Source of the DNA: Ilyobacter_A sp963668015
Lineage (GTDB): Bacteria > Fusobacteriota > Fusobacteriia > Fusobacteriales > Fusobacteriaceae
Direction: 5' to 3'
DNA length: 64,000 nt
Assembly (NCBI GenBank): GCA_963668015.2
Contig: CAXXCR010000012.1
Coordinates: forward strand, 248,001-312,000
The notes below the pieces were generated by a model. It saw nothing but the letters and a program-made list of their open reading frames with translations. It was not told the origin of the DNA and did no database searches. Positions 1 through 7,746 of the stretch are shown in pieces. The translations under genes were made by a program, and so were the position numbers. Every line of letters starts with the position of its first letter. Positions within the stretch are counted from its first letter, which is position 1.

Positions 1-222
1 CTAAAACCTGTGGATTATGTTGTTGTGTTTACTGAGGATACTCCCGTTGAGTTGATATCTGAATTGAAACCCAGCATACACGTTAAAGGTGGAGACTATA
101 AAAAAGAGGATCTTCCTGAAACAGAAGTTGTGGAAAAAAATGGCGGAGAAGTGAGGATACTCGGACTAGTTGAAGGAAAATCAACAACAAATGTTGTAAA
201 TAAAATATCTGAGAATAAGTAG
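1..222 (+). CDS. hldE: ADP-heptose synthase C-terminal domain (partial)
   Basis: This is the last 73 codons of a gene whose start lies before the window. The reading frame is open from base 1 (L-K-P-V-D-Y). The stretch VDYVVVF...DTPVELI...KPSIHVKGGDY...VEGKSTT matches the C-terminus of the cytidylyltransferase-like domain of HldE/RfaE. That domain converts heptose-1-phosphate and ATP to ADP-heptose for lipopolysaccharide inner core. gmhA, an earlier step of the same pathway, is at 51.5 kb in this window. I cannot tell whether the full gene is the bifunctional kinase-adenylyltransferase or a free-standing adenylyltransferase (rfaE2). It is followed closely by tsaE (17 bp gap). Confidence 0.85.
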   Translation, partial: LKPVDYVVVFTEDTPVELISELKPSIHVKGGDYKKEDLPETEVVEKNGGEVRILGLVEGKSTTNVVNKISENK

Positions 223-239
223 AATTTAGAGGGTGAAAC

Positions 240-704
240 ATGGAAAAATTATTAAAGTTTGGAGAGATAGATATACTTGCAAAGAAGCTGGCGGACTTTT
301 CAGATGAGAATGACGTCATAGCACTTGTTGGGGACCTGGGAACTGGGAAGACAAGCTTTGTAAAAGCTTTTGCAAAACAGCTGGGTGTGAGCTCCAACAT
401 AAAAAGTCCGACATTTAACTATGTCATAGAGTACCTTGACGGAAGATGTCCCTTGTATCATTTTGACGTCTACAGAATAGGCGACCCAATGGAGATATAT
501 GAAGTAGGTTATGAGGACTATCTTTATAATGGGGGAATATGCATAATAGAGTGGGCGAATTTGATAGAAGAGGAACTGCCTGAAGAGTATATTAGGGTTG
601 AGTTTGATTATAATGATGAAGAGAGTAGAAAAGTTAGGATTCGTCTTGTGGGGAATAAAAAAAGGGAAGAGGAGCTATTGAAATATGTTGATTTTGGCGA
701 TTGA
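240..704 (+). CDS. tsaE: tRNA threonylcarbamoyladenosine biosynthesis ATPase TsaE
   Basis: TsaE is the small ATPase of the TsaBDE complex that installs the universal t6A37 modification on ANN-decoding tRNAs. At 154 aa it has the usual family length. It carries the P-loop GDLGTGKTSFVKAF near residues 31-44, then the family motifs SPTFNY, HFDVYRI and IIEWANLI. The ATG at 240 has a GAGGGTG ribosome binding site. Its 3' end overlaps the start of tsaB by 20 bp, so the two are translationally coupled, which fits their products acting in one complex. The identification is firm. Confidence 0.95.
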   Translation: MEKLLKFGEIDILAKKLADFSDENDVIALVGDLGTGKTSFVKAFAKQLGVSSNIKSPTFNYVIEYLDGRCPLYHFDVYRIGDPMEIYEVGYEDYLYNGGICIIEWANLIEEELPEEYIRVEFDYNDEESRKVRIRLVGNKKREEELLKYVDFGD

Positions 705-1374
705 TACTTCTACCAAAACTGGGTCTGTAAGTGTTTTTCATGATAGAAGAGGGGTTTTGGCAGAACTGACTTTAAATATAAATTTGAACCATTCAGATAC
801 TCTTATGAGTGCAGTGGATACTGTTCTGAAATTTTCTGAATATGATATCAGCGATATAGATAGGATTGCAGTGGGGACTGGGCCTGGATCTTTTACTGGC
901 ATAAGGGTTGGAGTTGGAGCTGCAAAAGGCTTGGCTTATTCTGTAGGAGCTGAGATAGTCGGGATAAACGAGCTTGATGCACTAGCATCAATGGTCTCGT
1001 ATACTGATATGAAAGTTGTTCCACTCATAGATGCCAGAAAAGGAAGGGTTTATTACTGTGAATACGAGTATAATAATGATAGCAGAGAATTAGAAAAAAT
1101 TTCTGAGTATAGCGACGGGCACCTGGATGAGATATTAGAAAAATATTCTGGGAATGTGATATTTACAGGCGACGGCAGTTTAAATTACAGGGAAATGATA
1201 ATTGAAAAGATGGGGAACAGGGCTTATTTTAACAGGGTTTCGTCCAGCAGTATTAAAGCATCTATAATGGCGGAGTTATCTATCGATATGGAAACTGAAA
1301 ACCTTTTTGTTTTGGAACCATTCTACCATAGTAAAACACAGGCCGAAAGAATGAAGGAATCTAAAAAATCCTAG
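685..1374 (+). CDS. tsaB: t6A biosynthesis protein TsaB
   Basis: TsaB is the inactive ASKHA-fold paralogue of TsaD and dimerises with it in bacterial t6A synthesis. The N-terminus reads MLILAIDTSTKTGSVSV, followed by a HSD motif and GTGPGSFTGIRVGV, the diagnostic TsaB/YeaZ signature, near residues 66-79. Length is 229 aa, normal for the family. The start ATG at 685 has an AGAGGAG site and lies inside the end of tsaE. tsaD is not in the window. Confidence 0.95.
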   Translation: MLILAIDTSTKTGSVSVFHDRRGVLAELTLNINLNHSDTLMSAVDTVLKFSEYDISDIDRIAVGTGPGSFTGIRVGVGAAKGLAYSVGAEIVGINELDALASMVSYTDMKVVPLIDARKGRVYYCEYEYNNDSRELEKISEYSDGHLDEILEKYSGNVIFTGDGSLNYREMIIEKMGNRAYFNRVSSSSIKASIMAELSIDMETENLFVLEPFYHSKTQAERMKESKKS

Positions 1375-1389
1375 AATTTGGAGGGAAAT

Positions 1390-2007
1390 ATGAAAAAAAA
1401 TATTTTTTTGCTGTTTGCGCTTTTATTGTTTAATGTTGCTTTTGCAGAACCGGTTGAAATAGGGGTTCTATCTCCGACTCAGCTTAATGGTCCAAATACA
1501 AGTGTAGAAGGCGTAAGATTAGGTTTAATTTACACTGAAAACGTAAATGTGACCGGTGTTGATGTAAACTTAATTGCAGAAAGGACTAAAGGAGATTTTA
1601 AAGGTGTATCACTTTTTTCACTTTATGACAAAACTGACGGTAATTTTACAGGAGTTAGAATGCATCCTTGGTTTGTGTCATACAACTCAGTTGGAGGAGA
1701 ATTTGTTGGCGCTCAAGTAGGTGGACTAAATATATTAGAAGGTTCTGGATTAGGTCTCCAAGTTGGGATTGTTAATCTGGACAATGATTTCACAGGGGTT
1801 AGGATAGCAGGTGTTAACTATGCTAAAAACTTATACGGAGGAGAACTGGCGTTTGTAAATATAAGTGAGGTCGCAAGAGGACTTCAAGTAGGGGTTTTTA
1901 ACTATTCTGAGCAGCTACAAGGATTACAGATAGGTATCTTGAACATAGCTAAAAATAGTGAAGTTTTTCCAGCATTACCTTTCATAAATTTTAATTTAAA
2001 CTTTTAA
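1390..2007 (+). CDS. Exported surface-repeat protein (LA_2272-like)
   Basis: A 205-aa protein with a clear signal peptide (KK, hydrophobic core, cleavage near AFA-EP). After it come imperfect glycine-rich repeats of the form G-V/L-Q-V-G-I-x-N, for example GLQVGIVNL, GLQVGVFNY and GLQIGILNI. This spacing is typical of proteins annotated LA_2272-family surface repeat, which probably form a beta-structure at the outer membrane. The start chosen is ATG 1390, seven bases after GGAGG at 1380-1384; an in-frame TTG at 1378 has no good site. It is directly followed by a terminator and is the last gene of the tsaE-tsaB run. Function is unknown. Confidence 0.7.
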   Translation: MKKNIFLLFALLLFNVAFAEPVEIGVLSPTQLNGPNTSVEGVRLGLIYTENVNVTGVDVNLIAERTKGDFKGVSLFSLYDKTDGNFTGVRMHPWFVSYNSVGGEFVGAQVGGLNILEGSGLGLQVGIVNLDNDFTGVRIAGVNYAKNLYGGELAFVNISEVARGLQVGVFNYSEQLQGLQIGILNIAKNSEVFPALPFINFNLNF

Positions 2008-2030
2008 ATCCGCTTAAAAGCGGATTTTTA
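2006..2030 (+). terminator. Intrinsic terminator after the surface-repeat gene
   Basis: Inverted repeat AAATCCGC/GCGGATTT (2006-2013 with 2020-2027) followed by a T-rich stretch. It overlaps the stop codon of the upstream gene. Confidence 0.85.
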
Positions 2031-2059
2031 AATTTTTTGATAAATTTTATGTGAAGTTT

Positions 2060-2335
2060 TGTAATATTTAACCTAAGTTATTGCCGATACTTGAATGAAA
2101 ATGTTGAATTTCTTGCAAGTGTATAAGAACTTTTTTGGTCACGAATTACACGAATAGAGAATAGTTAAAATCTCTATTCACTGTTCTGATTTATAAACTG
2201 AGCTGAGATTTTCTCCGTGCACCTCTTGTTTTAAATCTTTGTAAAACTCTGGGTCCTAAGAGATGTTTTTTTAATAAAATCAGTAATTTGTCGGACTTAT
2301 CTTGGGTAGCCACTTAAGTTATATTTACTGTTCAG
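2060..2335. repeat. Interspersed palindromic repeat, copy A
   Basis: The most degenerate of five related intergenic elements. It has the TTCGTG-type module GGTCACGAATTACACGAAT (2138-2156), then a weak CTCTGTG-type module (about 2210-2257, CTCCGTG...AACTCTGGGTCC). It ends in the shared tail CAGTAATTTGTCGGACTTAT (from about 2281) leading to TAGCCACTTAAGTT. The left flank, TGAATTTCTTGCAAG...AACTTTTTTGGTCACG, is the inverted form of the right ends of copies C and D. This accounts for the gap between the surface-repeat gene and hydA. Confidence 0.6.
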
Positions 2336-2339
2336 CTGC

Positions 2340-2368
2340 ATATAAAAAACCGGGGATCCTCCCCGGTT
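2340..2368 (-). terminator. Intrinsic terminator of the hydrogenase operon
   Basis: On the minus strand AACCGGGG/CCCCGGTT (2348-2355 with 2361-2368) is followed by six T residues. The right arm overlaps the hydA stop codon. Confidence 0.9.
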
Positions 2369-4286
2369 AAACTATATCTTTTCCACGTTTTGTGTATTTT
2401 GTGTGCAGGAGCTTGTGGCTCTTACCCTTACCTGGTCCATCTGCAAGAAATTTGCTGTACAACTCAGCTACGGCTGGATTTTGGTAAGACTTTCTAATCG
2501 CAGCATTTCTGTCTTCTGAGTATATGGCATTAGCCCTTTTCTTTCTTATTTCCGGGTTGGTAGGGATAGGTTGTCCGCCTCCGCCTAGACATCCTCCAGG
2601 GCAGGCCATAAATTCTATGAAGTGGCATTGGCTGAACTTGCCGCCGTTTTTTATATCTTCTAAAACTTTTCGTGCATTTGCAGTCCCATGGCATACAGCC
2701 ACTTTCAGCGTGACACCCTCTAAAAATTTTAAATCATTAAAGTGCTTTTTCAAGATATCCGGCACATCTTCTACAACTTTTTCAATTGTAAGCTCCCCGT
2801 ATTTTACCTCTTCGAACCCCCTTACAACTTTTATCTCACCTTTTTCAAAAACAGACTCTATTTCTTCCCCTGTAATAATTTCATACAGTGTCCTTATAGC
2901 AGACTCCATAACCCCACCGGTGGCCCCGAAAATAACTCCGGAACCGCTCCCGCCGCTGAAAGGGTCATCAAAATTGCTTTTGTCCAGTTTGGGCAGATCT
3001 ATACCAATTTCTTTAAACATTTTAGACATTTCTCTGGTGGTGATACCATAATCTACATCTTGATGCCCTGAATCACACATTTCCGGCCTGTTAGCTTCGA
3101 ATTTTTTTGCTGTACAAGGCATAAGAGCCACTGTAACCAAGTCTTTTGGGTCGATGTTGTTTTTTTCTGCATAGTAGGTCTTTATGATAGTCCCAAACAT
3201 CTGCTGGGGACTTTTTGCAGTGGAAAGATTTTCTAACATTTCGGGATAGAAGTGCTCAATGTACTTTATCCATCCTGGTGAGCATGAGGTGAACAGTGGG
3301 AGATGAGCCCCACTACCTAATAATGCGTTTTTTATTCTAAGTAGGAGCTCGGTTCCCTCTTCTATTATAGTCAGATCAGCAGCAAAGGTTGTGTCAAATA
3401 CCTTGTCGAATCCGCAGTACTTCAAGGCGGTGTTCATCTCAAAGGTAAGCGGTGTTCCAGGTTCCAATCCGAACTCCTCGCCTATGCCGGCTCTTGGTGC
3501 AGGTGCAGTTTGGATAACTACATGTTTTTTCGGATCCTCTATAGCCTTCCACACCTCGTCGGTATCGTTTTTTTCGTGCAGTGCCCCTGTTGGACACCTG
3601 TTTACACATTGGCCGCAGTTTATACAGACGATTTCACTCATTGGTTTGTCCCCGAAGGTGGCAATCTTGGATTCTATCCCTCTGTTGTTTACTGTGTAAA
3701 CTCCTACCTCCTGCAGGTCTATACAGCTTCTGACACATCTCCTGCAGAGTATACATTTGTCCATATCTCTTATTATGGAGTGGCTTGACAGGTCAACCGG
3801 GATTTTTCTAATATTTGGGTGGCCGAAGCTGTATTCTGTTATGCCATATTCCATAGCCAGCTGTTGCAGCTCGCAGTTGTTGTTTCTTATGCAAGAGTAG
3901 CATTCTCCCACATGGCTGCTGAGCATAAGCTCCAAGATATTTCTTCTTGCCCGCCTAATATTAGGGGTATGAGTCCTCACTTTTATAGGAGACTGTATAG
4001 AGTAAGAACAGGCGGCTTCAAGATTTTGACTGCCTTCAATTTCAACGACACAGATCCTACAAATTCCGGCAACGCATAGATCCTCGTGATAGCAGAGTGT
4101 CGGGATCTTTATTCCGATGCTTTTTGCAGCATCTAGTATTGTGATACCTTTGTTTACAATCAGTATTTTACCATCTATTTCTATTTCCAGGGTCTCCAGT
4201 TTGCATTCCGGTTCCTGACCCTCACATGCTTCCCTTAATTTTTCTGTTTTAGGCGCCCTGCATGAGCTAGAACTACATGGTTTCAT
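2367..4286 (-). CDS. hydA: [FeFe] hydrogenase catalytic subunit (HydA/HndD type)
   Basis: A 639-aa soluble [FeFe] hydrogenase large subunit that exchanges electrons between protons/H2 and its NADH-linked partner. Domains in order: N-terminal 2Fe-2S ferredoxin domain (Cys65, 76, 79, 93); His-Cys3 4Fe-4S motif (H125, C129, C132, C138); two 4Fe-4S clusters (CILCRRCVRSC at 178-188, CINCGQCVNRC at 221-231); then the H-cluster domain with MPCTAKKFE and EFMACPGGCLGGGGQP; and a C-terminal iron-hydrogenase small-subunit tail. The first H-cluster motif reads TSCSPGW (333-339), where TSCCPxW is canonical. The start lies 14 bp inside the upstream gene, so the two are translationally coupled. No maturation genes (hydEFG) are nearby. 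Confidence 0.93.
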   Translation of the reverse strand: MKPCSSSSCRAPKTEKLREACEGQEPECKLETLEIEIDGKILIVNKGITILDAAKSIGIKIPTLCYHEDLCVAGICRICVVEIEGSQNLEAACSYSIQSPIKVRTHTPNIRRARRNILELMLSSHVGECYSCIRNNNCELQQLAMEYGITEYSFGHPNIRKIPVDLSSHSIIRDMDKCILCRRCVRSCIDLQEVGVYTVNNRGIESKIATFGDKPMSEIVCINCGQCVNRCPTGALHEKNDTDEVWKAIEDPKKHVVIQTAPAPRAGIGEEFGLEPGTPLTFEMNTALKYCGFDKVFDTTFAADLTIIEEGTELLLRIKNALLGSGAHLPLFTSCSPGWIKYIEHFYPEMLENLSTAKSPQQMFGTIIKTYYAEKNNIDPKDLVTVALMPCTAKKFEANRPEMCDSGHQDVDYGITTREMSKMFKEIGIDLPKLDKSNFDDPFSGGSGSGVIFGATGGVMESAIRTLYEIITGEEIESVFEKGEIKVVRGFEEVKYGELTIEKVVEDVPDILKKHFNDLKFLEGVTLKVAVCHGTANARKVLEDIKNGGKFSQCHFIEFMACPGGCLGGGGQPIPTNPEIRKKRANAIYSEDRNAAIRKSYQNPAVAELYSKFLADGPGKGKSHKLLHTKYTKRGKDIV

Positions 4287-5991
4287 ACGACTCCTCCTTT
4301 GGCAGACGGCCCAATATCTCGTCCTGAAAATTGTTTACAATAGATAGAAAAGCTTTCATACTTAGCTGACCAAGACCGCATTTTGAAGCCATTTCGATAG
4401 TTTTTGCCAATCCCTTTAGTTTTTCCAAATATGCCACAGAACACTTGCCCTCCTTTAAAATTTTTATTCCTTCCAGAATTTTTGTAGTCCCCTCTCTGCA
4501 CGGAGTACACTGACCACAGGATTCATCCACAAAAAATTCCATAAAATTTTGAGCAATCTCCAGCATATCACGCTTCTCGTTAAAAATTATTATTGAGCCT
4601 CCAGTTGCAAGTGCTTCGTAGGCTATGGTTTTTTCGAAATCTCTTTTTGGGATGCATACACCTGCAGCTCCTCCTATCTGTACAGCCTTGGCATCTTTAC
4701 AACCAACTTCCTCCATGAGTTTAGCTATGCTTATTCCGAAAGGCAGTTCGTAGATGCCTTCTTTTTCAATATCTCCGGAGACGCTGAAAAACTTAGTTCC
4801 GGTAGATTTGGAAGTCCCATATTTTTTGAAAAAGTCCACCCCTTTTTCACATATCAAGGCTACGTTGAGGAAAGTCTCCACATTGTTTACAATGGTTGGT
4901 TTCCCCATAAACCCAGTATCAACAGGGTATGGAGGTCTGTTTCTGGGCTCCCCCCTTTTCCCCTCTAGAGATTCGATAAGGGCGGTTTCTTCTCCGCATA
5001 TGTAGGCTCCCGCTCCCATTCGGATATCTACGTCGAAGTCTAAGCCGGGTTTCCCGCATATATCTTTTCCAAGTAAGCCCTGTTTTTTTCTATTCTTAAT
5101 CTCGCTTTCCAGCATATTTTTCAAATACGAGTATTCCCCTCTTAGGTAGATATAGCCCATATTAGCGCCTATACATCTGGCAGCAATGGTCATACCTTCC
5201 AAAACCCTGTGAATTTCTTTATAAAGTATGTACCTATCCTTAAAAGTTCCCGGTTCCCCTTCGTCGGCGTTGCATATGACAAATTTTTCTTTGCTTTCTT
5301 CATTTGAGGCGAGTCTCCACTTCAATCCGGTAGAAAACCCTGCCCCTCCTCTTCCCTTTAGTTCGGATTTTTCTATCATGTTTAGGATATCTTCTGGAGT
5401 TTTTTCAAGAGTAGTCCTTATGATTTTTCCGGGGTAAAAATCTTCAGCCAAAAGTGGACCTTTTTTCGGTACGTTTGAAACTATCTTGGTTTTGAACTTA
5501 TCGGTGAGGGTTCCATTCCTGCAACTGTCAATTATTGTCGGAACATCTGCAGGTTTTACCTTTGGTATGAGACAGCTGTCAACCATAACTGCAGGTCCCT
5601 GGTCGCACATACCAAGGCAGTTGCAGAACTCCAGAGTAAACATCCCGTCACTGGTAGTTTCGCCGAACTTTATGCCAAGTTCATTTTCAAACTGTTTTGC
5701 AATTCTCTCTTTTCCCTTTAACTCGCAGGATATTGTTCTGCAAAGTCTTATTATATATTTACCGTATTTACCGTCTGTCTTTAAGAAACTGTAAAAAGTA
5801 GCTGTCCCCTGTATTTCTGCTGGGTGCACATTGTAGGCGTAGGCGACTTCCTGTAGTATTACCTCTGCAAGTTCTTTGTAATCTTCTTGAAGCTCGATTA
5901 AAGTTGGCAGTATGGCGGAGCTGTTATCACCGTATTTTTTCTTTAACTGAAATATTTTTTTGTGTAAAGTTTCGAGCTCTGTTTTTTTCAT
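4273..5991 (-). CDS. NuoE-NuoF fusion, NADH-oxidising hydrogenase subunit (HydC-HydB)
   Basis: A 572-aa protein that combines two normally separate subunits. Residues 1 to about 160 are NuoE/HydC-like, with the 2Fe-2S ligand pattern C84-x4-C89 and C125-x3-C129. The rest is NuoF/HydB-like: the FMN site GRGGAGFSTGLKW (213-225), the NADH-binding segment CNADEGEPGTFKDR, and the 4Fe-4S motif ESCGQCTPC (490-498) with the fourth Cys in CGLGQ. The protein ends there, without the C-terminal two-cluster ferredoxin domain found in many HydB/HndC proteins. With hydA it should form a two-gene NAD(H)-dependent hydrogenase. A GAGGGGGG site precedes the ATG. Confidence 0.9.
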   Translation of the reverse strand: MKKTELETLHKKIFQLKKKYGDNSSAILPTLIELQEDYKELAEVILQEVAYAYNVHPAEIQGTATFYSFLKTDGKYGKYIIRLCRTISCELKGKERIAKQFENELGIKFGETTSDGMFTLEFCNCLGMCDQGPAVMVDSCLIPKVKPADVPTIIDSCRNGTLTDKFKTKIVSNVPKKGPLLAEDFYPGKIIRTTLEKTPEDILNMIEKSELKGRGGAGFSTGLKWRLASNEESKEKFVICNADEGEPGTFKDRYILYKEIHRVLEGMTIAARCIGANMGYIYLRGEYSYLKNMLESEIKNRKKQGLLGKDICGKPGLDFDVDIRMGAGAYICGEETALIESLEGKRGEPRNRPPYPVDTGFMGKPTIVNNVETFLNVALICEKGVDFFKKYGTSKSTGTKFFSVSGDIEKEGIYELPFGISIAKLMEEVGCKDAKAVQIGGAAGVCIPKRDFEKTIAYEALATGGSIIIFNEKRDMLEIAQNFMEFFVDESCGQCTPCREGTTKILEGIKILKEGKCSVAYLEKLKGLAKTIEMASKCGLGQLSMKAFLSIVNNFQDEILGRLPKEESYETM

Positions 5992-6228
5992 ATATTCCCC
6001 CCTCTCAATAAAATGACCTTTTTTAAGTTTTAGCCGTGATCTGGTAAATTCCTTTTTATTGATCGAGGGTAGTGAGAATTGTTTTATGCGGAAAATCGAT
6101 CACTTGTTAAAGTTTATAAAAATAAATAGCGGAAATATCCCATAATAAATTATGGAAAAGTTGTTCTTGCATAAGCTGAGTAAAGAAAATTTAACTGCTT
6201 AAGCAGTATGTGTAAAATTAGAAATTTA

Positions 6229-6335
6229 AAGAAGCGAGCTAAAATAGCAATTTTCAAATCTATGAACTTCGATTTTGTTCATATAAGCTGGAGTGAACTT
6301 GATTTATTTTGGTGAAGTAGTTGATTGTATAAATT
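6229..6335 (-). pseudogene. Most decayed copy of the small-ORF family (copy 3)
   Basis: Read on the minus strand, this stretch encodes YNQLLHQNKSSS, then in a shifted frame KIEVHRFENCYFSSLL. This lines up with YNFFKKHLDIEF and DGVHRFYNVPFIKYLGL of the intact copy at 6891-7061. It is frameshifted and has no plausible start. The rest of 5992-6228, upstream of the hydrogenase operon, shows no recognisable gene. Confidence 0.4.
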
Positions 6336-6344
6336 AAAGAAAGC

Positions 6345-6563
6345 TTAATCAGGCTTGATATAATTCCTTTTGATGAGCTCTGATTTGTATAATGTCTTAA
6401 TGTGTTTATGGTAAAATCGCCCGGGAGACACCGCTAATTTTAGTCTTATATATTCATAAAAAGGGACTTTATGAAATCTGTGTAGGCCTTCATAGCGAAA
6501 ATGTATATAAAGATGCCTCTTAAAAAAATGATATTCAATTGAGCGGATTAAACTTGAATTCAG
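6345..6563 (-). pseudogene. Second copy of a small unknown ORF family (no start codon)
   Basis: An open frame of 72 codons on the minus strand, from CTG 6563 to TAA at 6347-6345. It contains LIRSIEYHFFKRHLYIHFRY and EGLHRFHKVPFYEYIRLKL, which align with LIHSIGYNFFKKHLDIEFHY and DGVHRFYNVPFIKYLGLKY of the copy at 6891-7061. It lacks a standard start codon and a ribosome binding site, and runs about 16 codons further than the intact copy. It is probably a decaying paralogue. Function is unknown. Confidence 0.5.
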
Positions 6564-6890
6564 TTTTTCTTTTTTTATTTTTTAAAAGAATTTTCAAAAA
6601 AATAAAAAAAGCAGATATTATTAGGGTGAATCCAGATACAAAAGAAATAATAATCAGTAATGTATACGTAAATTTTAAAGTGACAGCTTTCTCTGTTTTG
6701 TCTACTGAAGAGTTGAGAAACAGAGTTTTTCCAAGAAATAAAAGTATTAGACCGAAAATTAAAAATTCTGTTTTTATAAGGTTCTTATAGAGTGTAGAAT
6801 TTATTATGAAATTAAAAGTGGAAGTTTGCCAGTATTGCCATTAAAGCTAAATCCGTGTCATCTCTGATTTATATTTTCTTTTTATGTTTT

Positions 6891-7061
6891 TCAAAAAAAA
6901 ATGTCCGTGGATGAAGCGTATTTCAATCCCAGATATTTTATGAATGGTACATTATAAAACCTATGAACACCGTCATAGTGAAATTCTATATCAAGGTGTT
7001 TTTTGAAAAAATTGTATCCAATTGAGTGTATTAACCCTGACTTTACTTTACTTCTATTCAT
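6891..7061 (-). CDS. Unknown 56-aa protein, intact member of a local small-ORF family
   Basis: A 56-codon ORF that starts at ATG 7061, with a strong GGAGGTG site (7078-7072) ten bases upstream. It stops at TGA 6893-6891. The product is basic and aromatic-rich, with the core HYDGVHRFYNVPFIKYLGLKY and no signal peptide or membrane segment. I do not recognise the family. Two related, more decayed copies follow on the same strand at 6345-6563 and 6229-6335. The upstream stretch 7062-7275 holds AT-rich sequence with a TTGACT box at 7187-7182 but no well-spaced -10. A good Shine-Dalgarno sequence plus paralogy argue that this is a real gene or a recent relic of one. Confidence 0.5.
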   Translation of the reverse strand: MNRSKVKSGLIHSIGYNFFKKHLDIEFHYDGVHRFYNVPFIKYLGLKYASSTDIFF

Positions 7062-7275
7062 TTTTATCAAGCACCTCCAAACAAAGAAGGCAAAAGTTTA
7101 CCTAGTTTGTAAACAAATCTAATATGACAAATATTTGACTGACAAAACTTCCGAATATAAATATTATATTTTTTTGTAAAAAGTCAATTCTTTGAACAAG
7201 TTTAATCTAAATTTAACACTAAAAATACATGTTTATTTCTCAAATTATATAAAGCTGTTTCAAATTTGTTTTTTT

Positions 7276-7565
7276 ATAAAAACTTTATTGGTCACGAATC
7301 ATACGAATAGACACAAATTCAAATAAAAAACCTTGACCACGGAGTTGCACGGAGGAAAATAGTGAGTTTCACAGAGTAAATAAATTAGTTAGTAATTAAT
7401 GGAGAATAGTTAAAATATCTATTCGCTGTAATCTATTAACGGGGTTAAGACTTTCTCTGTGCAGCTTTGTTTTAAAGCTCTGTGAAACTCTGTGCCCAAA
7501 ATAGTTTTAGATAAGATTTAGTAATTTATCGCAATAATTCTAAGTAGCAGCTAGTGTTAAGTATT
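7276..7565. repeat. Interspersed palindromic repeat, copy B
   Basis: Modules in order: GGTCACGAATCATACGAATAG (from 7290), an inverted CTCTGTG-type module (GGAGTTGCACGGAGGAAAA, GAGTTTCACAGAG, about 7341-7376), the opposite-strand module CTCTGTGCAG...AGCTCTGTGAAACTCTGTG (about 7454-7494), and the shared tail TTAGTAATTTATCGCAATAA (from 7518) leading to GTAGCAGCTAGTGTTAAG. The remaining bases to ftsY show no further feature. Confidence 0.7.
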
Positions 7566-7746
7566 TAAGACTTAATACAGAATAAATAACTGCCTCGAAT
7601 TAAATACCGGGAATAATATAGAAGCTGCTGATAGATGAGCAGGTTTAAATGATATATTTTCTGTAGGATCTACATCATGGGAGTTCTTGAAAATAGGTTT
7701 TAAATATGGTATTATTTTTTATACAGAAATATTTGGAGGGATGAGG

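Noticed and set aside
5992..6120. Rex-type redox operator before the hydrogenase operon
   Set aside because: GATCGA/ATCGATC words are present, but I see no convincing match to the TTGTGAAATAATTTCACAA-type consensus.
6539..6790. 83-codon plus-strand ORF in the gap before ftsY
   Set aside because: No ribosome binding site, low-complexity Phe/Lys content, and it overlaps the antisense of the small-ORF paralogue; probably chance.
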